This document shows, piece after piece, positions 10,735 through 21,119 of a DNA stretch of 64,000 bases. The notes under the pieces are model-generated. The model worked only from the letters and a program-made list of their open reading frames with translations, was not told the origin of the DNA and did not search any database. The DNA lies in the NCBI RefSeq assembly GCF_004339665.1, contig NZ_SMMU01000003.1, forward strand, positions 186,001-250,000, given 5' to 3'. The stretch comes from Azotobacter chroococcum. GTDB lineage: Bacteria; Pseudomonadota; Gammaproteobacteria; Pseudomonadales; Pseudomonadaceae. The stretch's first letter is position 1; the number at the start of each line of letters is the position of its first letter. The translations under genes were made by a program, and so were the position numbers.

Positions 10735-13700
10735 ATGCCGCGACTCTCCCGCCTGCCTGCGGTCGTTCTGCGCATCCTGCTGGGGCTCGGCTTTCTCGGC
10801 CTGATGCTGCTGGCGCTGGGCGTCAGCCTAGGTCGCCAGCTGGCGCCGCTGGTCGCCGATACCCGTCTCGAGGTGCAGGCGCGGGTCCGCGACGTGCTGG
10901 ACATGCCGGTCGCCATCCGCGCTCTGGAGGGACGCTGGAGCGCCTTGGCGCCACGGTTGCTGGCGCGCGACGTGACGATCGGCGAGGGCGAGGATGCGCT
11001 GCATCTGGAGCGGGTCCAGGTGCGCCTCGATCTGCTGCGCACCCTGCTGGCCCGCGAGTTGCGCGTCGCCGCGCTGGAGGTCGAGGGGGTAAGTTTCACC
11101 CTGGCGCAGGATGCCGAGGGGCGCTGGGCCCTGGAGGGGGCGCCGCAGCGCGGCCGGCAGCGGCCGTTCAATCCGGACGAGTCCCTGCGCGCGCTCGAGC
11201 GGATCGACCATCTGTCGCTGCTGGACAGCCAGATCACCTTCGCGCCGCACGGACAGGAGCCTTTCTCCTTCCAGAGCGTCGACCTCACGCTGCGCAGCGA
11301 CGGCTGGCAGCAGCGCCTCGATGGTCGCCTGAGTCTGCCCGACGGTCAGCCGCTGCAGTGGAGCCTGCACGGCCAGTTGGCCGACGCGGGCTGGCGGCAG
11401 AGTCCTGCCGAGCTGTACGTCAGTCTGCCGCAGAGCGACTGGGCGGGCTGGGTGCCGCGCAGTCTGACCGGCGACTGGCGGATCGAGCGGCTGCGTGCCG
11501 GTGGGGAGTTCTGGCTGTCCTGGGCCGAGGGCCGCCTGCAGCGCGCGGCGACCCGCCTGCAGGCGCCCGAGTTGCGTGTCCGCCGCGCCGGGCAGGTGCC
11601 GGCCGAAGTGTGCGATCTGGCGTTGAGCGGGCATTTCCTGCGCGATGGCGAGGATTTCCGTGCGCTGCTCGACTCCCTGGCGGTCGATTTTGGCAAGTCC
11701 CGCTGGGACGGTGTGCAGGTCGCCCTCGAACACCGGGTGGCGGCTGATGCGCCAGACGCCTGGACGCTGACCGCCAATCAGCTCGACCTGACCCCGCTGA
11801 TGCCGCTGGTGCAGTCGCTGGCGCCGCTGCCGCAGGCGGCCGAGACCGCCCTGGCGGCCTTGCGGCCGCGCGGCACTCTGCGCAATCTGCGGCTGGATTA
11901 CCGGCCGCAGGCCGAGGGCGGCCAGCGACTCGCCTATGCGGCCAATCTCCAGGGGGTGGCCTTCGACGCCTGGTACGGCGCGCCGGCGGCGGGCAATGTC
12001 AGCGGCAGCGTCAGCGGCGATCTGGCCGGCGGCGAGCTGCGGTTCAATGGCAACGACCTCTCGCTGCATCTCGCGCGCCTATTCCCCCGCCCCTGGCATT
12101 ACCGGCATGCCGCCGGGCGACTGTTCTGGCAGATCGACGAGCAGGGCGTGACCCTGCGCAGCCCCTATGTGCAGACGGACGGCGAGGAGGGTCGCGCCGC
12201 CGGCGATTTCCTGATCCGCCTGCGTAGCGACCCCGCCGAAGAGGACTACATGGACCTGCGCGTCGGCCTGCGCGACGGCGACGCCCGTTACGCCGAGAAA
12301 TATCTGCCGACGCTGGCGCCCGGATTGTCGCCGCAGCTGGCCGAGTGGCTGAAGACCTCGATCCGCGCCGGTCGCGTGGAGGAGGGCTATTTCCTCTATC
12401 AGGGTTCGCTGAACAAGGGGGCCGAGGATGCAGCACGCAGCCTCGGCCTGTTCTTCAAGGTGCGCGACGCCGAGCTGGCCTATCAGCCGGGCTGGCCGGA
12501 GCTGCGCGAGGCGCAGGGGCAGGTGTTCGTCGAGGACAGCGGCGTGCGTGTGGTCCTGGATGAAGGGCGGGTGCTCGACACCCGGCTGACATCGGCCACG
12601 GCCGAGATTCCCTCGGCCAAGGACGGCGTGCCGCGGCTGCTGCTCAAGGGCGAGCTGGAGGGCAGCGTCGGCGACGGCCTGCGCATTCTCCAGGAGGCGC
12701 CGCTGGAAACCAGGGAGATTTTCGCCGGCTGGACCGGCGAGGGGCCGTTGCAGGGCCGGCTCACGCTGGACATCCCGCTGCGCCGGGAGGCGGAGCGGCC
12801 GACGCGCGTGGTGGCCGAGCTGCGCACCGAGGGCGCGCGGCTGCAGATGGCCCAGCCGAACCTGCAACTGACCCGCCTGCAGGGCGCCTTCACCTACGAC
12901 ACGACGAAGGGGCTCAGCGCGCCGGAGATCCGCGCCCAGGTGTTCGGCCGGCCGGTGCGCGGTCGGGCGCTCGCCGAGGGGCGCAACGGCAAGGCGCGGA
13001 CCCGCATCCTGGCCGACGGGCAGGTGGCGGCAGCCTCCCTGCTCGGGTGGCTGCAGGTGTCCCAGCGCCTGCCGCTCTCCGGCGAGCTACCCTATCGCCT
13101 CGAGCTGCTGCTGGATGGCGCGAACAGCTGGCTGCAGGCCGACTCCAGCTTGCGCGGCCTGCGCATCGACCTGCCGGAGCCGTTCGGCAAGGTGGCCCAG
13201 GAATCCCGTGACACGCGCTGGCACATGACCCTGGACGGCGCCGAGCGCCGCTATCGGCTGGACTATGCCGACCTGGCCAGCCTGGCTCTGGCTGCGCCGC
13301 CGGAGCGTTTCCAGAAGGCCCGCGGCGAGCTGCTGCTCGGCTCCGATCAGGCCCGGCTGCCTGCGACGCAGGGGCTGTGGGTGCGCGGCCGCGTCGCTCA
13401 CCTGGACTGGGATGCCTGGCAGGCGGCCTTGGGCGCCATGGTCTCCCAGGGGGGGCAGGATCGCCTGCTGAGCGGCGCCGAGCTGGATATCGGCCGCTTC
13501 CAGGGCTTCGGCACTACCCTGAGTCCGCTCAGCGTCCGGATGACCCCCAGTCGGGCCGGCTGGAGCCTGCTGCTCGACGGTCCGCAGATCCGGGGGCGCG
13601 TCGCTGTCCCGACGGCGGCCCAGGCGCCGATCGTCGTCGATCTATCCCATCTGCAGCTGCCGGCCAGCACGCCGGGCACGGCCGGTGCGCCGACGACCAC

Positions 13701-14568
13701 GGCAGCCGCGGCGGATCCTCTGCGGGCGGTCGACCCACGGAAGATTCCGGCGCTGGATGTGCGCATTGCCCGCCTGCAGCAGGGCGCCGAGCTGCTCGGG
13801 GCCTGGTCGCTGAAGGCGCGGCCGCGTTCCGACGGGGTGCAGTTCAGCGACCTGAACCTGGACCTCAAGGGCCTGCGGGTGCTTGGCAGCGCCGGCTGGC
13901 AGGGGCCGCCCGGCGCCACCCGCAGCTGGTTCCGCGGGCATCTGCGGGGCGGCGATCTCGCCGATGTGCTGCTGGCCTGGGGGTTTGCGCCGAGCGCGAG
14001 CAGCCAAGAGTTCCGCGTGGACATCGATGGCAACTGGCCGGGATCGCCGGCGGCCCTGGCCCTGCAGCGCTACACCGGCAGCTTCGACATCAGTCTGAGC
14101 CGGGGGCAGTTCCGCGAGGTGGAAGGGGCTGCTTCGGCCTTGCGGATGTTCGGCGTACTCAATTTCAACGCCATCGGCCGCCGGCTGCGCCTGGATTTTT
14201 CAGACCTGTTCGGCAAGGGACTGAGCTACGACAAGGTCACAGGTCTGGTCGAGGGGCGCAACGGGATCTTCAGGACGGAAGTCCCGCTGACCCTGAGCGG
14301 ACCGTCGAGCAACCTCGAGCTGGACGGCATCCTCAACCTGCCCGGCGACAGCATCGATGCCAAGCTGCTGGTCACCCTGCCGATCAGCAACAACCTGCCG
14401 CTCGCCGCACTGCTGGTCGGCGCACCGGCGGTCGGCGGGGCGCTGTTCGTCGTCGACAAGCTGCTCGGAAATCACGTGGCGCGTTTCGCCAGCGTGCAGT
14501 ACCGCGTCCAGGGTCCCTGGCGAGAGCCTAGAATTACCTTCGAGAAGCCCTTCGAGAAGCCGCGCTGA
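10735..14568 (+). CDS. yhdP: YhdP family AsmA-like envelope protein
   Basis: Very large (1277 aa) inner-membrane-anchored protein that projects across the periplasm. In E. coli YhdP, TamB and YdbH jointly carry phospholipids to the outer membrane. A membrane helix (about residues 10-32, LRILLGLGFLGLMLLAL) is followed by the DUF3971 region and a long beta-rich repeat body, and the AsmA-type C-terminal domain ends with YRVQGPWREPRITFEKP. A Pro/Thr/Ala linker lies near residue 985. The gene follows rng after 9 bases, so the two are probably cotranscribed. It is the longest gene in the window and intact. Confidence 0.92.
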   Translation: MPRLSRLPAVVLRILLGLGFLGLMLLALGVSLGRQLAPLVADTRLEVQARVRDVLDMPVAIRALEGRWSALAPRLLARDVTIGEGEDALHLERVQVRLDLLRTLLARELRVAALEVEGVSFTLAQDAEGRWALEGAPQRGRQRPFNPDESLRALERIDHLSLLDSQITFAPHGQEPFSFQSVDLTLRSDGWQQRLDGRLSLPDGQPLQWSLHGQLADAGWRQSPAELYVSLPQSDWAGWVPRSLTGDWRIERLRAGGEFWLSWAEGRLQRAATRLQAPELRVRRAGQVPAEVCDLALSGHFLRDGEDFRALLDSLAVDFGKSRWDGVQVALEHRVAADAPDAWTLTANQLDLTPLMPLVQSLAPLPQAAETALAALRPRGTLRNLRLDYRPQAEGGQRLAYAANLQGVAFDAWYGAPAAGNVSGSVSGDLAGGELRFNGNDLSLHLARLFPRPWHYRHAAGRLFWQIDEQGVTLRSPYVQTDGEEGRAAGDFLIRLRSDPAEEDYMDLRVGLRDGDARYAEKYLPTLAPGLSPQLAEWLKTSIRAGRVEEGYFLYQGSLNKGAEDAARSLGLFFKVRDAELAYQPGWPELREAQGQVFVEDSGVRVVLDEGRVLDTRLTSATAEIPSAKDGVPRLLLKGELEGSVGDGLRILQEAPLETREIFAGWTGEGPLQGRLTLDIPLRREAERPTRVVAELRTEGARLQMAQPNLQLTRLQGAFTYDTTKGLSAPEIRAQVFGRPVRGRALAEGRNGKARTRILADGQVAAASLLGWLQVSQRLPLSGELPYRLELLLDGANSWLQADSSLRGLRIDLPEPFGKVAQESRDTRWHMTLDGAERRYRLDYADLASLALAAPPERFQKARGELLLGSDQARLPATQGLWVRGRVAHLDWDAWQAALGAMVSQGGQDRLLSGAELDIGRFQGFGTTLSPLSVRMTPSRAGWSLLLDGPQIRGRVAVPTAAQAPIVVDLSHLQLPASTPGTAGAPTTTAAAADPLRAVDPRKIPALDVRIARLQQGAELLGAWSLKARPRSDGVQFSDLNLDLKGLRVLGSAGWQGPPGATRSWFRGHLRGGDLADVLLAWGFAPSASSQEFRVDIDGNWPGSPAALALQRYTGSFDISLSRGQFREVEGAASALRMFGVLNFNAIGRRLRLDFSDLFGKGLSYDKVTGLVEGRNGIFRTEVPLTLSGPSSNLELDGILNLPGDSIDAKLLVTLPISNNLPLAALLVGAPAVGGALFVVDKLLGNHVARFASVQYRVQGPWREPRITFEKPFEKPR

Positions 14569-14644
14569 CAGGAAAGAGGGTTGCAGTGGGCGGCGAAGTG
14601 CGAGAGCGTGGGCGGGCGAAACCGGGAAACAGCGGAGAAGGCCA

Positions 14645-15493
14645 ATGAGCGTGGCGGTACTGCAGATGGTCAGCCAGGACGATGTGCCGGCCAACTTGGT
14701 GACTGCGCGCCGCCTGCTCGAACAGGCCGCCGCCGGCGGAGCGCGCCTTGCCGTCCTGCCGGAGAACTTCGCCGCCATGGGCCGGCGCGACGGCGCCGCC
14801 CTGGGCCGCGCCGAAGCCGAGGGCCGCGGTCCGGTGCTGCCCTGCCTGCGCCAGGCGGCCCGCGACTTCGGCCTGTGGATAGTCGCCGGCACCCTGCCGT
14901 TGCCGCCGGCCGGTCGGCCGCAGGCCAAGGCCCATGCCTGTTCGCTGTTGTTCGACGACCATGGCGAGCTGGTGGCCCGCTACGACAAGCTGCACCTGTT
15001 CGATGTGGACGTGGCGGACCAGCGCGGGCGCTACCGCGAGTCGGACGATTACGCCCACGGCGAGCGGCTGGTGGTGGCGAACACCCCGGTCGGCCGTCTC
15101 GGCCTGACGGTCTGCTACGACCTGCGCTTTCCCGAACTCTACGGCGCCCTGCGCGACGCCGGAGCCGAGCTGATCAGCGCCCCCTCGGCCTTCACCGCGG
15201 TGACCGGCGCCGCCCACTGGCACGTGCTGGTGCGCGCACGGGCACTGGAGACCCAGTGCTATGTGCTGGCGGCCGGCCAGGGCGGTCGGCATCCCGGACC
15301 CCGGGAAACCTATGGCCATTCGGCCATCGTCGACCCCTGGGGGCGGCTGCTGGCCGAACAGGCGCAGGGCGAGGGGGTGCTGCTGGCCAGCCGCGATGCC
15401 GAGGAGCAGGCGGCGATCCGTCAGCGTATGCCGATGCACCGCCATCGGCGATTTTCAGTGTCGGCCGTGCCGCGGCCGGTCGAAATGGAGTGA
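14645..15493 (+). CDS. Carbon-nitrogen hydrolase (nitrilase superfamily, NIT1/omega-amidase-like)
   Basis: Cytosolic amidase of the nitrilase superfamily. The Glu-Lys-Cys triad can be placed: Glu40 in LPENF, Lys115 in [11 protein letters not shown] and Cys157 in [12 protein letters not shown]. This motif set is that of the NIT1/NIT2 branch, whose members hydrolyse deaminated glutathione or omega-amides; the exact substrate is inferred. Length 282 aa. GGAG lies 8 bases upstream of ATG 14645. It lies between yhdP and tldD on the same strand, with tldD starting 2 bases after its stop. Confidence 0.9.
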   Translation: MSVAVLQMVSQDDVPANLVTARRLLEQAAAGGARLAVLPENFAAMGRRDGAALGRAEAEGRGPVLPCLRQAARDFGLWIVAGTLPLPPAGRPQAKAHACSLLFDDHGELVARYDKLHLFDVDVADQRGRYRESDDYAHGERLVVANTPVGRLGLTVCYDLRFPELYGALRDAGAELISAPSAFTAVTGAAHWHVLVRARALETQCYVLAAGQGGRHPGPRETYGHSAIVDPWGRLLAEQAQGEGVLLASRDAEEQAAIRQRMPMHRHRRFSVSAVPRPVEME

Positions 15494-15495
15494 AT

Positions 15496-16938
15496 ATGAG
15501 CGAGTTGTTGTTACCCGTCAGTCAGCAGCTGCTGAGCCCCGGCGGCCTGGATCTCGATGCCTTGCCGGCCCTGCTCGGCGAGCTGGCCGGTCCCGGCATC
15601 GACGCGGCCGACCTGTACTTCCAGAGCCAGGTGTCCGAGTCCTGGGTGCTGGAGGACGGCATCGTCAAGGAGGGCAGCTTCCATCTCGACCAGGGTGTCG
15701 GCGTGCGCGCCCAGTCCGGCGAGAAGACCGGCTTCGCCTACAGCAATGCGATCACCGGCGAGGCGCTGCGCCAGGCGGCCCAAGCGGCCCGCTCGATCGC
15801 CCGTGCCGGGCAGCGGGGCCGCGTGCAGGCCTTCGCCGCGGCCCCGGTGACGCGTCTCTATGCGCCGGGCAATCCGCTGGAGGTGATCGACCGGGCGGAG
15901 AAGGTCGAGCTGCTCAAGCGCATCGATGCCGCCACCCGGGCATTGGATCCGCGCATCAAGCAGGTCACGGTGAGCCTGGCCGGAGTCTGGGAGCACATCC
16001 TGATCGCCGCCAGCGATGGCAGCCTGGGGGCCGATGTGCGGCCGCTGGTGCGCTTCAACGTCAGTGTCATCGTCGAGCAGAACGGCCGCCGCGAGCGCGG
16101 CGGGCAGGGCGGCGGCGGACGCACCGACTACCGCTTCTTCCTCGACGAGGATCGCGCCATGGAGTATTCCCGCGAGGCGGTGCGTCAGGCGCTGGTCAAC
16201 CTCGAGACGATTCCGGCGCCGGCCGGCACGCTGCCGGTGGTGCTCGGCCCGGGCTGGTCCGGCGTGCTCCTGCACGAGGCGGTCGGTCACGGTCTGGAGG
16301 GCGACTTCAACCGCAAGGGCAGCTCGGCCTATAGCGGGAGGGTCGGTGAGCGGGTGGCTTCCAGCCTCTGCACCATCGTCGACGACGGTACCCTGGCCGG
16401 CCGGCGCGGTTCGCTCAGCGTGGACGACGAGGGCACGCCGACCCAGTGCACCACGCTGATCGAGAACGGCATCCTGCGCGGCTACATGCAGGACAAGCTG
16501 AACGCCCGCCTGATGGGCGTGGCGCCGACCGGCAACGGCCGCCGCGAGTCATACTCGCACCTGCCGATGCCGCGGATGACCAACACCTACATGCTGGCCG
16601 GGCAGAGCGAGCCCGAGGAGATCATCGCCTCGGTGAAGAGGGGGATCTACTGTGCCAGCCTGGGCGGCGGTCAGGTGGACATCACCAGCGGCAAGTTCGT
16701 CTTCTCCACCAGCGAGGCCTATCTGATCGAGGATGGCCGGATCACCACGCCGGTCAAGGGCGCGACCCTGATCGGCAACGGTCCGGAGGTGATGACGCGG
16801 GTTTCCATGGTCGGCAACGACCTGGCGCTGGACAGCGGCGTCGGCACCTGCGGCAAGGATGGCCAGTCGGTGCCGGTTGGCGTCGGCCAGCCGACCCTGA
16901 AGATCGATGCGATCACCGTGGGCGGTACCGGTGCCTGA
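15496..16938 (+). CDS. tldD: Metalloprotease TldD
   Basis: Catalytic subunit of the TldD-TldE (PmbA) heterodimeric zinc protease, which trims unfolded peptides and in some species matures microcins or degrades CcdA. The zinc motif HExxxH is seen at His260-Glu261...His265 ([11 protein letters not shown]). Length 480 aa is standard. GGAG precedes ATG 15496 by 6 bases. The partner pmbA is 630 bp downstream on the same strand, separated by the oppositely oriented darP. Confidence 0.96.
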   Translation: MSELLLPVSQQLLSPGGLDLDALPALLGELAGPGIDAADLYFQSQVSESWVLEDGIVKEGSFHLDQGVGVRAQSGEKTGFAYSNAITGEALRQAAQAARSIARAGQRGRVQAFAAAPVTRLYAPGNPLEVIDRAEKVELLKRIDAATRALDPRIKQVTVSLAGVWEHILIAASDGSLGADVRPLVRFNVSVIVEQNGRRERGGQGGGGRTDYRFFLDEDRAMEYSREAVRQALVNLETIPAPAGTLPVVLGPGWSGVLLHEAVGHGLEGDFNRKGSSAYSGRVGERVASSLCTIVDDGTLAGRRGSLSVDDEGTPTQCTTLIENGILRGYMQDKLNARLMGVAPTGNGRRESYSHLPMPRMTNTYMLAGQSEPEEIIASVKRGIYCASLGGGQVDITSGKFVFSTSEAYLIEDGRITTPVKGATLIGNGPEVMTRVSMVGNDLALDSGVGTCGKDGQSVPVGVGQPTLKIDAITVGGTGA

Positions 16939-16971
16939 GGCGGGACAGGATGGCCGGGCCGCCCTGTGCCG

Positions 16972-17490
16972 TCAGCGCAGCCCGCGTTTGCTTTCGTCGA
17001 GATCACGGATGTACTTGAAGATCTTGCGGCTGGCGGCCGGCGGCTTGTTCTGCTCAGTTTCGTGGCGGGCCTGGCGGATCAGGCCGCGCAGGTGCTGGCG
17101 GTCGGTGTCCGGGTAGTCGCCGACGAAGGCTTCGAGCGCGTCGTCGCCGCCTGCGAGCAGCCGGTCGCGCCAGCGTTCGAGGGCGTGGAAGCGTTCGTTG
17201 TACTGGCGGCTGGAGGCATCCAACTGCTCGAAGAGAGCGAGAATGGCGTCGACGTCCTGGTCACGCATCAGCTTGCCGATGTACTGGAGGTGCCGCTTGC
17301 GGGCGATGTGCGCGGTGTGTTTCGACGCATCCAGCAGGGCACGGTGCAGGGCGTCGGTCAGCGGCAGGCGATCGAGTTGCTCGGGCCTGAGGGTGGTCAG
17401 GCGCTCGCCGAGTTCCTGCAGGGCATGCAGTTCGCGCTTGACCTGGGATTTGCTCTTCTCCTCGGAGAAGTCTTGGTGAAATTCAGACAT
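16972..17490 (-). CDS. darP: Dual-action ribosomal maturation protein DarP (YjgA, DUF615)
   Basis: Helical, highly charged 172-aa protein of the DUF615 family; E. coli DarP assists late assembly of the 50S subunit peptidyl-transferase centre. Typical features are [20 protein letters not shown] near the N-terminus and the [11 protein letters not shown] segment. It is inserted on the minus strand between the two partner genes tldD and pmbA, an order common in pseudomonads. Confidence 0.92.
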   Translation of the reverse strand: MSEFHQDFSEEKSKSQVKRELHALQELGERLTTLRPEQLDRLPLTDALHRALLDASKHTAHIARKRHLQYIGKLMRDQDVDAILALFEQLDASSRQYNERFHALERWRDRLLAGGDDALEAFVGDYPDTDRQHLRGLIRQARHETEQNKPPAASRKIFKYIRDLDESKRGLR

Positions 17491-17567
17491 GGTGGTGGTC
17501 CAGAGATATACGCCGCCATGATAACAGCAGCTCCGGAGCGACTGGCCCGGACCTGACAGGAGTAGTT

Positions 17568-18914
17568 ATGAATTCAGCAGAAATGGTCGGTCCGCAGGCG
17601 CTGCCGGAGTTGCGGGCCAAGGTCGAGCGGATACTCGCCGAGAGCGCGCATCAGGGTGCCACGGCCTGCGAGGTGTCCGTATCCATCGAGCAGGGCCTGT
17701 CCACCACGGTGCGCCAAGGCGAGGTGGAAACCGTCGAGTTCAATCGCGACCAAGGGTTCGGCATCACCCTCTATCTCGGCCAGCGCAAGGGTTCGGCGAG
17801 CACCTCGGCGACCGGCGAGGCGGCGATCCGGGAAACCGTGGCCGCCGCGCTGGCGATCGCCCGGCATGCCTCCGAGGACGACTGCGCCGGCCTGCCGGAC
17901 GCTGCGCTGATGCCCGGCGAACTTCCGGAACTGGATCTCTTCCATCCTTGGGCGATCAGCCCCGAACAGGCCATCGAGCGGGCGCTGGAGTGCGAGGCGG
18001 CGGCCTTCGCCGCCGATCCGCGGATTCGCAACGCCGACGGCACCTCGCTCAACTCCCATCAGGGCTGCCGGGTCTACGGCAACAGCCATGGCTTCATCGG
18101 CGGCTATGCCAGCACCCGGCACAGCCTCAGCTGCGTGATGATCGCCGAAGGCGAAGGGCAGATGCAGCGCGACTACTGGTATGACGTCAACCGGCGCGGC
18201 GAGGCGCTGGCCGATCCGCAGACGATCGGCCGGCGGGCGGCGGAGCGGGCGGCACGGCGTCTCGGCGCGCGGCCGGTGCCGACCTGCGAGGTACCGGTGC
18301 TGTTCTCCGCCGAACTGGCCACCGGGCTGTTCGGCCATTTCATCGGCGCCATCACCGGCGGCAATCTCTATCGGCACGCCTCCTTCCTCGAGGGCGCCCT
18401 GGGGGAGCAGTTGTTCCCCGAATGGCTGAACCTCGACGAGCGTCCGCACATTCCCCGGGCTCTAGGCAGTGCGGCCTTCGATGCCGACGGGCTGCCGACC
18501 CGCGCCAAGCATTTCGTCGAGCAGGGCCGTCTGGCCAGCTATGCCCTAGGCACCTATTCGGGACGCAAGCTGGGCATGCCGAGCACGGCCAATGCCGGTG
18601 GGGTGCACAACCTGTTCGTCAGCCATGGCGAGGAGGATCAGGCCGCACTGATCCGCCGGATGGGGCGCGGACTGCTGCTGACCGAACTGATGGGGCAGGG
18701 GCTCAATCTGGTGACCGGCGATTATTCCCGTGGTGCCGGCGGCTTCTGGGTGGAGAACGGCGAGATCCAGTACCCGGTGCAGGAGGTGACCATCGCCGGC
18801 AACCTGCGCGACATGTTCCGGCAGATCGTTGCAGTGGGTAACGATCTGGAACACCGCAGCAACATTTGCACCGGTTCGGTGCTTGTCGAGCGAATGACCC
18901 TGGCAGGAAGCTGA
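17568..18914 (+). CDS. pmbA: Metalloprotease PmbA (TldE)
   Basis: Second subunit of the TldD/TldE protease; it shares the fold of TldD but lacks the HExxxH zinc motif, consistent with the absence of that motif here. The 448-aa protein contains LYRHASFLEGALG, KLGMPSTANAGGVHN and the C-terminal GSVLVERMTLAG. AGGAG precedes ATG 17568 by 6 bases. It has its own 77-bp upstream gap divergent from darP. Confidence 0.95.
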   Translation: MNSAEMVGPQALPELRAKVERILAESAHQGATACEVSVSIEQGLSTTVRQGEVETVEFNRDQGFGITLYLGQRKGSASTSATGEAAIRETVAAALAIARHASEDDCAGLPDAALMPGELPELDLFHPWAISPEQAIERALECEAAAFAADPRIRNADGTSLNSHQGCRVYGNSHGFIGGYASTRHSLSCVMIAEGEGQMQRDYWYDVNRRGEALADPQTIGRRAAERAARRLGARPVPTCEVPVLFSAELATGLFGHFIGAITGGNLYRHASFLEGALGEQLFPEWLNLDERPHIPRALGSAAFDADGLPTRAKHFVEQGRLASYALGTYSGRKLGMPSTANAGGVHNLFVSHGEEDQAALIRRMGRGLLLTELMGQGLNLVTGDYSRGAGGFWVENGEIQYPVQEVTIAGNLRDMFRQIVAVGNDLEHRSNICTGSVLVERMTLAGS

Positions 18915-18937
18915 GCGAAGTGATGCCGGCCGAGGCG

Positions 18938-18964
18938 TCTGCCGCCGGACGGCCCGGTGGCAGA
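18938..18964. terminator. Hairpin between convergent pmbA and ptsO
   Basis: TCTGCCGCC pairs with GGTGGCAGA (one G-T pair) around a 9-base loop in the 62-bp gap between the two stop codons. It is followed on the plus strand by a short AT-rich stretch (TATTTATT) and may end transcription from both sides. Confidence 0.4.
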
Positions 18965-18976
18965 GGCGTCGCGTAT

Positions 18977-19249
18977 TTATTCGTCTTCGTCGAAGCGATT
19001 GTTGATCAGCTCGACCAGTGCCTCCAGCGCCTCGCAGTCCTGTTCGCCTTCGGTATGCAGGTGAATGGGCGTTCCCTTGCCGGCGGCCAGCATCATGACC
19101 GCCATGATGCTCTTGCCGTCGACCAGGCTCTCCGGCGCTCGGCCGATGCGCACCGCACAGGCGTAGCGCCCGGCGACCCCGACGAACTTGGCCGCTGCCC
19201 GGGCATGCAGCCCAAGCTTGTTGATGATGGTGATTTCGCAGGCGGGCAT
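18977..19249 (-). CDS. ptsO: Nitrogen PTS phosphocarrier protein NPr
   Basis: HPr-like carrier that passes phosphate from EI-Ntr (PtsP) to EIIA-Ntr (PtsN). The active His15 lies in KLGLHARAAAKFVG and the regulatory-site-like serine in DGKSIMAVMML; length 90 aa from ATG 19249. An earlier in-frame ATG at 19261 would add MDNA, but it overlaps the ribosome-binding AAGGA, so I prefer 19249. Last gene of the rpoN-hpf-ptsN-rapZ-ptsO run. Confidence 0.94.
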   Translation of the reverse strand: MPACEITIINKLGLHARAAAKFVGVAGRYACAVRIGRAPESLVDGKSIMAVMMLAAGKGTPIHLHTEGEQDCEALEALVELINNRFDEDE

Positions 19250-19264
19250 CGCGTTATCCATCCT

Positions 19265-20122
19265 TCAGCAGAGGTCGCGGTGGCGAACCTGAACGTTCTT
19301 GAGTGACTGTTTCAATGTTCGGCCCAGCCGCTCGGCCAGGTAGACCGAGCGGTGATGGCCACCGGTACAGCCGATCGCGATGGTGACATAGGCGCGGTTG
19401 CTGGCAGCGAAGCGGGGCAGCCATTTATGCAGATAGGCTTGGATGTCCTGATACATCTCCTCGACGTCCGGCTGGGCGGCGAGATAGTCTGCGACCGGTC
19501 GATCCAGGCCGGAAAAGTTGCGCAGGTCCGGTTTCCAGTAGGGGTTGGGCAGGCAGCGCACATCGAACACCAGATCCGCATCCACCGGCATTCCCCGCTT
19601 GAAGCCGAAGGATTCGATCAGAAAAGCCGTGCCCGGTTCCGGCTTGTCCAGCAGGCGCAGCTTGAGCGTGTCGCGTAGCTGATGGAGGTTGAGGTGGCTG
19701 GTGTCGATCTTGAGGTCGGCCAGATCCTTGATCGGCGCGAGCAGCCGGCTCTCGTCGCGAATCGCTTCGGCCAGCGAGCGGTTCTCGTTGGTCAGCGGAT
19801 GGCGTCGACGGGTTTCCGAGAAACGCTTGAGCAGGGTTTCGTCGTCGGCGTCCAGATAGAGCAGGTCGCAGAGGATGTAGCGGGTGCGCACCTCGGCCAG
19901 CAACTCGGGGAAGCGTTTCAGCTGGCTGGGCAGGTTGCGTGCATCGATGGATACCGCGACTTGGGGTTGGATAAGTTCGGTATGCAGCAGCGCCCGTTCG
20001 GCCAGCTCTGGAAGCAGGACGGCCGGCAGGTTGTCGATGCAGAAGAAACCGTTGTCTTCCAGTACGTCGAGGGCGGTGCTTTTGCCGGAGCCGGAGCGGC
20101 CGCTGACGATGATCACGCGCAT
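19265..20122 (-). CDS. rapZ: RNase adapter protein RapZ (YvcJ family P-loop protein)
   Basis: Nucleotide-binding protein of 285 aa. Walker [10 protein letters not shown] is at residues 8-16; the C-terminal half has [17 protein letters not shown], the conserved RapZ signature. In E. coli RapZ senses glucosamine-6-phosphate and guides RNase E to the sRNA GlmZ; pseudomonads have no known GlmZ, so its target here is open. It lies between ptsN (97-bp gap) and ptsO. Confidence 0.94.
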   Translation of the reverse strand: MRVIIVSGRSGSGKSTALDVLEDNGFFCIDNLPAVLLPELAERALLHTELIQPQVAVSIDARNLPSQLKRFPELLAEVRTRYILCDLLYLDADDETLLKRFSETRRRHPLTNENRSLAEAIRDESRLLAPIKDLADLKIDTSHLNLHQLRDTLKLRLLDKPEPGTAFLIESFGFKRGMPVDADLVFDVRCLPNPYWKPDLRNFSGLDRPVADYLAAQPDVEEMYQDIQAYLHKWLPRFAASNRAYVTIAIGCTGGHHRSVYLAERLGRTLKQSLKNVQVRHRDLC

Positions 20123-20219
20123 GATGGGGGTTTTCCGTCGTCAGGAGTGGTTGCCGAAAGCTGGGCTGCCAATTGCTCGTTCACAGTCGACGAACCTCCG
20201 CACTCCCGGACGCGGAACC

Positions 20220-20684
20220 CTACTGGCCCTTCTGCGCGTCCGCCACGACCTGGTAAAGGGCTTCGCTGCTCTCGACCTGACGCAGGCGTTCGCGTATCTC
20301 GCCGCGATCGAGCATGCTGGCGATCTGACGAAGCAATTGCAGATGTTCGTCGGTGGCGGCCTCCGGAACCAGCAGGACGAACAGCAGGTCGACCGGTGCG
20401 CCATCGATGGCATCGAAATCGATCGGAGCCTCCAGACGAAGCAGGACACTGATCGGGGCAGGACAACCGGGCAGGCGGCAATGGGGAATGGCGATGCCAT
20501 TGCCAAAACCGGTCGAACCCAGTTTTTCACGGGCAATCAGGCTCTCGAAAATGGTCTGCTGATCCAGGTCGGGCATTTCGCGGGCGACCAGATTGGCGAT
20601 GTATTCGAGAGCGCGCTTCTTGCTTCCCCCCGGCACGTTCACCAGGGAACGGCCGGGAGTCAGGATGTCTTCGAGTCTGATCAT
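20220..20684 (-). CDS. ptsN: PTS IIA-like nitrogen regulatory protein
   Basis: EIIA-Ntr, the terminal phospho-acceptor of the nitrogen PTS; it regulates potassium transport, carbon storage and stress responses by protein contacts rather than sugar uptake. The 154-aa protein has the phosphorylated His68 in GNGIAIPHCRLPG. It follows hpf after 12 bases and so shares the rpoN transcript. Confidence 0.96.
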   Translation of the reverse strand: MIRLEDILTPGRSLVNVPGGSKKRALEYIANLVAREMPDLDQQTIFESLIAREKLGSTGFGNGIAIPHCRLPGCPAPISVLLRLEAPIDFDAIDGAPVDLLFVLLVPEAATDEHLQLLRQIASMLDRGEIRERLRQVESSEALYQVVADAQKGQ

Positions 20685-20696
20685 GGGACGGAAGAG

Positions 20697-21005
20697 TCAG
20701 CGGGCCGTAGCGCCCTGCTGGCGTTCGATCTGCTTTTCCTTGTACTTGATCAGTTGACGGTCGAGCTTGTCGACAAGGAGGTCGATGGCTGCATACATGT
20801 CCTCATGCTCGGCGTTGGCGACCACTTCGGCACCGGAGACATGCAAGGTCGCTTCGATCTTCTGCTTGAGCTTTTCGACGGACATGATCACCTGCACATT
20901 AGTGATGCGATCGAAATGGCGCTCGAGTCGGTTGATTTTCTCCTCAACATAGTCGCGTAGGGCGTCGGTCACATCCAGCTGATGTCCACTGATGTTGACT
21001 TGCAT
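20697..21005 (-). CDS. hpf: Short ribosome hibernation promoting factor
   Basis: 102-aa HPF/YfiA family protein that binds the 30S decoding centre in stationary phase and helps form 100S dimers. MQVNISGHQLDVTDALRDYV at the start and the basic KEKQIERQQG tail are typical of the short form, which works with RMF. It is historically the ORF95/ORF102 downstream of rpoN and may modulate sigma-54 activity in some species. Confidence 0.95.
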   Translation of the reverse strand: MQVNISGHQLDVTDALRDYVEEKINRLERHFDRITNVQVIMSVEKLKQKIEATLHVSGAEVVANAEHEDMYAAIDLLVDKLDRQLIKYKEKQIERQQGATAR

Positions 21006-21119
21006 ACCGCTTTCTCCTTGTTTCTGTTTTGACGCAGGCTGACGGGCCTGCCACCGGTATACGCTGCTTCGACTGCCGCTGATAAGGCTGCTGCCCTTTC
21101 AACGGCCGGCTCAATCCTG

